This document shows, piece by piece, positions 5,793-5,987 of a stretch of 5,987 nt of DNA. Numbering within the stretch: position 1 is the first letter of the stretch; each line of letters begins with the position of its first letter. The notes under the pieces were generated by a model. It saw only the letters and a program-made list of their open reading frames with translations, was not told where the DNA came from and ran no database searches. This DNA is from an uncultured Eubacteriales bacterium (GTDB taxonomy: Bacteria; Bacillota; Clostridia; Lachnospirales; CAG-274), in assembly GCA_902495025.1 (NCBI GenBank), contig CABUWB010000133.1, positions 1-5,987 on the forward strand, written 5' to 3'. Made by a program: the position numbers and the translations under genes.

Positions 5793-5987
5793 TCACCCCT
5801 CCAAATAAATATACAAATCCTTAATCTTCTCGTATTTGCCGAGAACATAAAGGCTTTGATTATCGTTGCCTGCAACGCATATAAATTTATCACCTATTTT
5901 AATTGGATACTTTTCAACATAAAACACACCGGTTGTTACACCTGCACCGCCATTAATCAAACCCTCAACATTAAAAAACTCATCAAA
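5793..5987 (-). CDS. XkdR-like (DUF2577) tail protein, C-terminal part
   Basis: Only the last 64 codons are in the window; the gene begins beyond 5987 and the first base of the window's minus strand is codon position 1. The fragment contains 'YPIKIGDKFICVAGNDNQSL' followed by 'YVLGKYEKI'. This fits the end of DUF2577/XkdR proteins, where a 'l.vGD.vll....g..fiVl.k.' strand pair closes the protein. Location directly before the XkdS-like gene agrees, because XkdR precedes XkdS in PBSX. It ends with TGA one base before the next ATG, and its last codons contain the next gene's ribosome binding site. The call rests on a short motif plus gene order, so it is less certain than the others. Confidence 0.6.
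   Translation of the reverse strand, partial: FDEFFNVEGLINGGAGVTTGVFYVEKYPIKIGDKFICVAGNDNQSLYVLGKYEKIKDLYIYLEG
5796..5802 (-). promoter_or_regulatory. Ribosome binding site deciding the start of the XkdS-like gene
   Basis: GGAGGGG sits 4 bases before ATG 5791, inside the last codons of the upstream gene. It rules out the longer reading that begins at 5893. Confidence 0.7.

Noticed and set aside
5792..5893. N-terminal extension of the XkdS-like gene to 5893
   Set aside because: The extra residues overlap the upstream gene, and the strong GGAGGGG site points to ATG 5791.

Overview
This window looks like part of a contractile-tailed prophage, or a phage-tail-like particle locus, from a low-GC Gram-positive bacterium, most likely a Clostridia-type Firmicute. 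The grounds are strong GGAGG-type ribosome binding sites, AT-rich DNA, genes packed with overlapping or abutting start and stop codons, and baseplate proteins resembling the XkdP-XkdV set of the Bacillus PBSX element. I cannot tell from this window whether a whole phage or a headless particle is encoded. Every gene I support lies on the minus strand, so the operon reads from position 5987 down to 1.

Layout in transcription order: the 3' end of an XkdR-like (DUF2577) protein (5987-5793); an XkdS-like DUF2634 baseplate protein (5791-5336); an XkdQ-like hub protein (5358-4366); an XkdU/YmfQ-like tail protein (4364-3804); then a 118-base gap with a promoter, a Ser/Thr protein kinase gene (3685-2180) and a strong intrinsic terminator (2126-2087). 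The tail operon then resumes with an XkdP-like protein carrying a copper-amine-oxidase-type stalk domain (2075-1344), the baseplate J protein XkdT (1343-276) and the 5' end of a tail fibre gene (275-1).

The seven tail genes are structural: baseplate hub, wedge and fibre parts that carry the receptor-binding end of the tail. The kinase does not belong to that set. It is much more AT-rich than its neighbours, has its own sigma-A-type promoter (TTGAAA, 17 bp, TATAAT) starting inside the stop codon of the upstream tail gene, and ends in its own terminator just before the ribosome binding site of the next tail gene. That is the layout of a moron: a cargo gene expressed independently of the late operon, often from the silent prophage. 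A self-contained kinase with all catalytic residues and an unrecognised C-terminal domain of about 210 residues is a plausible phage-exclusion or host-modifying factor, but that function is an inference. Two further oddities are the gene order of the tail module (Q after S, U before P and T) and the fact that the last three tail genes can only be reached by reading through the kinase terminator.
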